Shown here piece by piece: positions 62,421-64,000 of a stretch of 64,000 nucleotides of DNA. Location: assembly GCA_038527485.1 (NCBI GenBank), contig JBCBFT010000002.1:62001-126000 (forward strand), in the 5' to 3' direction. Position 1 is the first letter of the stretch, and the number at the start of each line of letters is the position of its first letter. Position numbers and translations under genes: made by a program. The notes under the pieces were generated by a model that worked only from the letters and a program-made list of their open reading frames with translations, was not told where the DNA came from and did no database searches. This DNA is from JALEFZ01 sp038527485. Its GTDB lineage: Bacteria > Bacteroidota > Bacteroidia > J057.

Positions 62421-62516
62421 TTAATCTTTAACTTGAATTGTAATGATTTGACTTTCGCCTTCAGCGTCCCGAGCATTGAGACTCGGGATAGATTCTACCC
62501 TTACCTGTAAAAGCAT
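62421..62516 (-). CDS. Possible 31-aa gene between hydrogenase accessory genes
   Basis: An ATG at 62514-62516 opens a 31-codon frame, MLLQVRVESIPSLNARDAEG to a TAA at 62421-62423. It fills an otherwise empty 127-bp gap with spacers of 12 and 19 bp. A 7-bp inverted repeat TCCCGAG/CTCGGGA (62467-62488) lies inside it. It could be a small gene or a leader with a hairpin. Confidence 0.4.
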   Translation of the reverse strand: MLLQVRVESIPSLNARDAEGESQIITIQVKD

Positions 62517-62535
62517 GGGCAATCATCCTTTTTGT

Positions 62536-63024
62536 CTAGATTACTTGAGATTGTGCTTTTAGCTGTGTGAGATCTTGGACGATTTGATCCACCAATTCAT
62601 CCCCACCCTTCGTTGCCTCGGTTGTCATCTGCGTATTGAATCGAGTTTCATTAATTGCAACCAGATACACATCAATCTCGGGCGGCATCTCATCGGGAAA
62701 TATTTTCTTTGCATAGCTCAATGCTTGGTCCCACTTAAGGCTGTGCAAAAAAACCAACGGATCGTCTTGTATGTGTCCTTCAATCGCTGAAGCGGGCAAC
62801 TTGAACAAGGTTCCTACAGGCTCTCCTGTATTAATGACAGCATCAACCAAGATGATGCGATCCTTGCCCTTGAGTTGGAAAAGAATCTCAAAAGCGGCTG
62901 TCCCCATATCCAGTATCTCAACATCAGGATCAGAAATTCGCTCCTTCAACCTTTCGATCACATAAATCCCTACGCCATCGTCTTCACGCACAGGATTACC
63001 AAAACCAAGTATGCTAATCTTCAT
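62536..63024 (-). CDS. [NiFe]-hydrogenase maturation endopeptidase
   Basis: The 162-aa HyaD/HybD-type protease opens with ISILGFGNPVREDDGVGIYV (Glu and Asp are nickel-sensing ligands), followed by VEILDMGTAAFEILFQL and IILVDAVINTGEPVGT. After nickel insertion it cuts the C-terminal extension of the large subunit behind the CxxH motif. That extension is seen in the next gene (63256-64000), so the two match. It is the first recognised gene after the large-subunit terminator, and a 230-bp gap separates it from the subunit. It is co-directional with the unknown genes and hypA. Confidence 0.93.
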   Translation of the reverse strand: MKISILGFGNPVREDDGVGIYVIERLKERISDPDVEILDMGTAAFEILFQLKGKDRIILVDAVINTGEPVGTLFKLPASAIEGHIQDDPLVFLHSLKWDQALSYAKKIFPDEMPPEIDVYLVAINETRFNTQMTTEATKGGDELVDQIVQDLTQLKAQSQVI

Positions 63025-63133
63025 ATTCTAAGACTTTGAAGAATCAGGGAGAAGGTCTGAGATATCTTAACCCATCATTTCTTATTCAGTAAATAATATA
63101 TTAAAAATATCACATATTATCTAAAGTAGATCT

Positions 63134-63173
63134 AAAAAAGGAGGAAGTCCCTGCACAAGGCAAAGGCTTCCTC
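63134..63173 (-). terminator. Intrinsic terminator after the hydrogenase large subunit
   Basis: GAGGAAG (63141-63147) pairs with CTTCCTC (63167-63173). On the minus strand the stem is followed by CTTTTTTAG. It separates the large-subunit transcript from the maturation genes, though read-through is possible. Confidence 0.85.
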
Positions 63174-63255
63174 TTATATGAGCGAGGGATACGCTGTGTG
63201 AAAGCGGCATCTCTCCTAATCCCCAATATGGGATGGTCTCGCTTTTCGGGTTCAG

Positions 63256-64000
63256 TTACAGCTTGAACTTCGCCAACTGATTCCCTTTTTCGTCGTGGGC
63301 GTGTACAGTACACACCAGGCAGCTATCAAATGAACGTGCCACCATGCCGACTTCTACAGGATCATGTGGATCTTCGATCTCAGTTCCAGTCAAGGCAGCC
63401 TCAATCGGACCTGGCTGTCCCATGCTGTCGTTAGGACCGACGTTCCATGTAGTTGGGGCGATGATCTGGTAGTTTTCGATGACACCGTTCTTGACCTCGA
63501 TCCAGTGCGCCAATGCACCACGAGCAGCTTCTGTCGCGCCCCATCCGATGCCGTCTTTCTCCTTCGGCTTGATGTAGAATGGCTGGTCCAAGTCAATCTC
63601 AGACAACCACTTATCGATCATCGTATAGAGTCTCGGTGCCTCATGCACACGTGCCAATACACGCGTAAACACACTCGGTCCCATGACATTCATGATGTCA
63701 CCAAACAAAGGATCTTTGATCTGGTGGTCCAGGTTGTTGGGGTTCGCGTTCATGATCACACGCGACAAAGGTCCTGCCTCTGCTGCTTGCTCCATGAAAC
63801 GAGGGGCTTTGGACCATGAGTACTTCCCATCGAAATTGGTCTCCTCCAAAATGGTAGAGTTGGTAGAACCCGTAGGAGCCGGCTGGTCAAATGGGTGCAA
63901 AGCGTCTGCTTGATTCTCATACCAAGCATGCTTGACGTGCTCCATCACCTGACGATGGTCTGCTTCATAGTAGTTTTTACCGTCGAAGAATCCTGCAGGG
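63256..64000 (-). CDS. [NiFe]-hydrogenase large subunit, C-terminal part (cut by right edge)
   Basis: The last 247 residues of the large subunit are present, and the frame is open through the right edge. Visible: GKNYYEADHRQVMEHVKHAW, LHPFDQPAP, GPLSRVIMNANPNN, WGATEAARGALAHWIEVKNG, YQIIAPTTWNVGPNDSMGQP and the C-terminal nickel motif SFDSCLVCTVH, then a 14-residue tail AHDEKGNQLAKFKL. The motif is DSCxxCxxH with Ser where most enzymes have Pro. The tail is removed by the protease encoded downstream. The sequence resembles group 2/1h-type uptake hydrogenases of aerobes, which take electrons from H2, but the group cannot be settled without the N-terminus. Confidence 0.92.
   Translation of the reverse strand, partial: PAGFFDGKNYYEADHRQVMEHVKHAWYENQADALHPFDQPAPTGSTNSTILEETNFDGKYSWSKAPRFMEQAAEAGPLSRVIMNANPNNLDHQIKDPLFGDIMNVMGPSVFTRVLARVHEAPRLYTMIDKWLSEIDLDQPFYIKPKEKDGIGWGATEAARGALAHWIEVKNGVIENYQIIAPTTWNVGPNDSMGQPGPIEAALTGTEIEDPHDPVEVGMVARSFDSCLVCTVHAHDEKGNQLAKFKL

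Noticed and set aside
1..64000. Search by eye for tRNA, rRNA and riboswitch signatures
   Set aside because: No T-loop GTTCGAATC-type sequence with a matching acceptor stem, no rRNA segments and no known riboswitch core were recognised. A covariance-model scan would be decisive.

Overview
This 64 kb window looks like a chromosomal segment of a Bacteroidota bacterium, most likely a Saprospiria-type (Lewinella/Saprospira-like) marine or freshwater member. That placement is an inference. It rests on many secreted proteins with type IX secretion (T9SS) C-terminal sorting domains of both type A and type B, an Oar-like TonB-dependent receptor, a GH97 glycosidase, a GH3/beta-lactamase fusion, Bacteroidota promoter elements (TAnnTTTG) in place of E. 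coli-type -10 boxes, and little Shine-Dalgarno signal. No rRNA, tRNA, CRISPR array or insertion sequence was recognised.

Layout. 0-6 kb: an FKBP prolyl isomerase, a translationally coupled pair of paralogous inner-membrane proteins (one carrying a TonB C-terminal domain), a structured non-coding stretch, a tail-anchored unknown protein and a GT4 glycosyltransferase. 6-18 kb: a giant multidomain N-acetylmuramoyl-L-alanine amidase, a Coq7-like protein missing expected metal ligands, a class V aminotransferase, a TIGR01777-type epimerase, and a pair of secreted proteins (dockerin/cohesin-like T9SS protein and tail-fibre-like protein). 18-33 kb: GH3/beta-lactamase fusion, topoisomerase IV subunit B, HesB/IscA protein, penicillin acylase, MBL-fold hydrolase, FG-GAP T9SS protein and a GntP-type permease. 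33-45 kb: Oar-like TonB receptor, a TPR histidine kinase/NarL response regulator pair, DUF2891 lipoprotein, T9SS subtilisin and an M57 metalloprotease lipoprotein.

45-49 kb holds a compact metal-uptake locus on the minus strand, probably for zinc: a His-rich small exported protein, a TonB-dependent receptor and a lipoprotein. It has a well-formed promoter overlapped by a TGCAA-N5-TTGCA inverted repeat that could be a Zur-type operator, and a strong terminator. Beside it lies a small conserved-looking gene broken by one in-frame TAA. 49.6-54.6 kb is a tandem array of four paralogous T9SS type B proteins in one operon. 54.8-59.8 kb carries an aldehyde dehydrogenase, a GH97 glycosidase, a small membrane protein and an AT-rich gene for a SEFIR domain joined to what looks like an effector-associated domain, which suggests an immune or conflict protein.

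59.9-64 kb is part of a [NiFe]-hydrogenase locus: the C-terminal part of the large subunit (running off the right edge), its maturation endopeptidase, hypA, a TPR protein, two small unknown proteins and a possible 31-aa gene. The large subunit has its own terminator, so the accessory genes may form a separate transcription unit. The candidates most worth following are the hydrogenase accessory genes, the SEFIR protein, the metal-uptake operator, the stop-interrupted gene, the four-gene array and the coupled TonB-domain pair.
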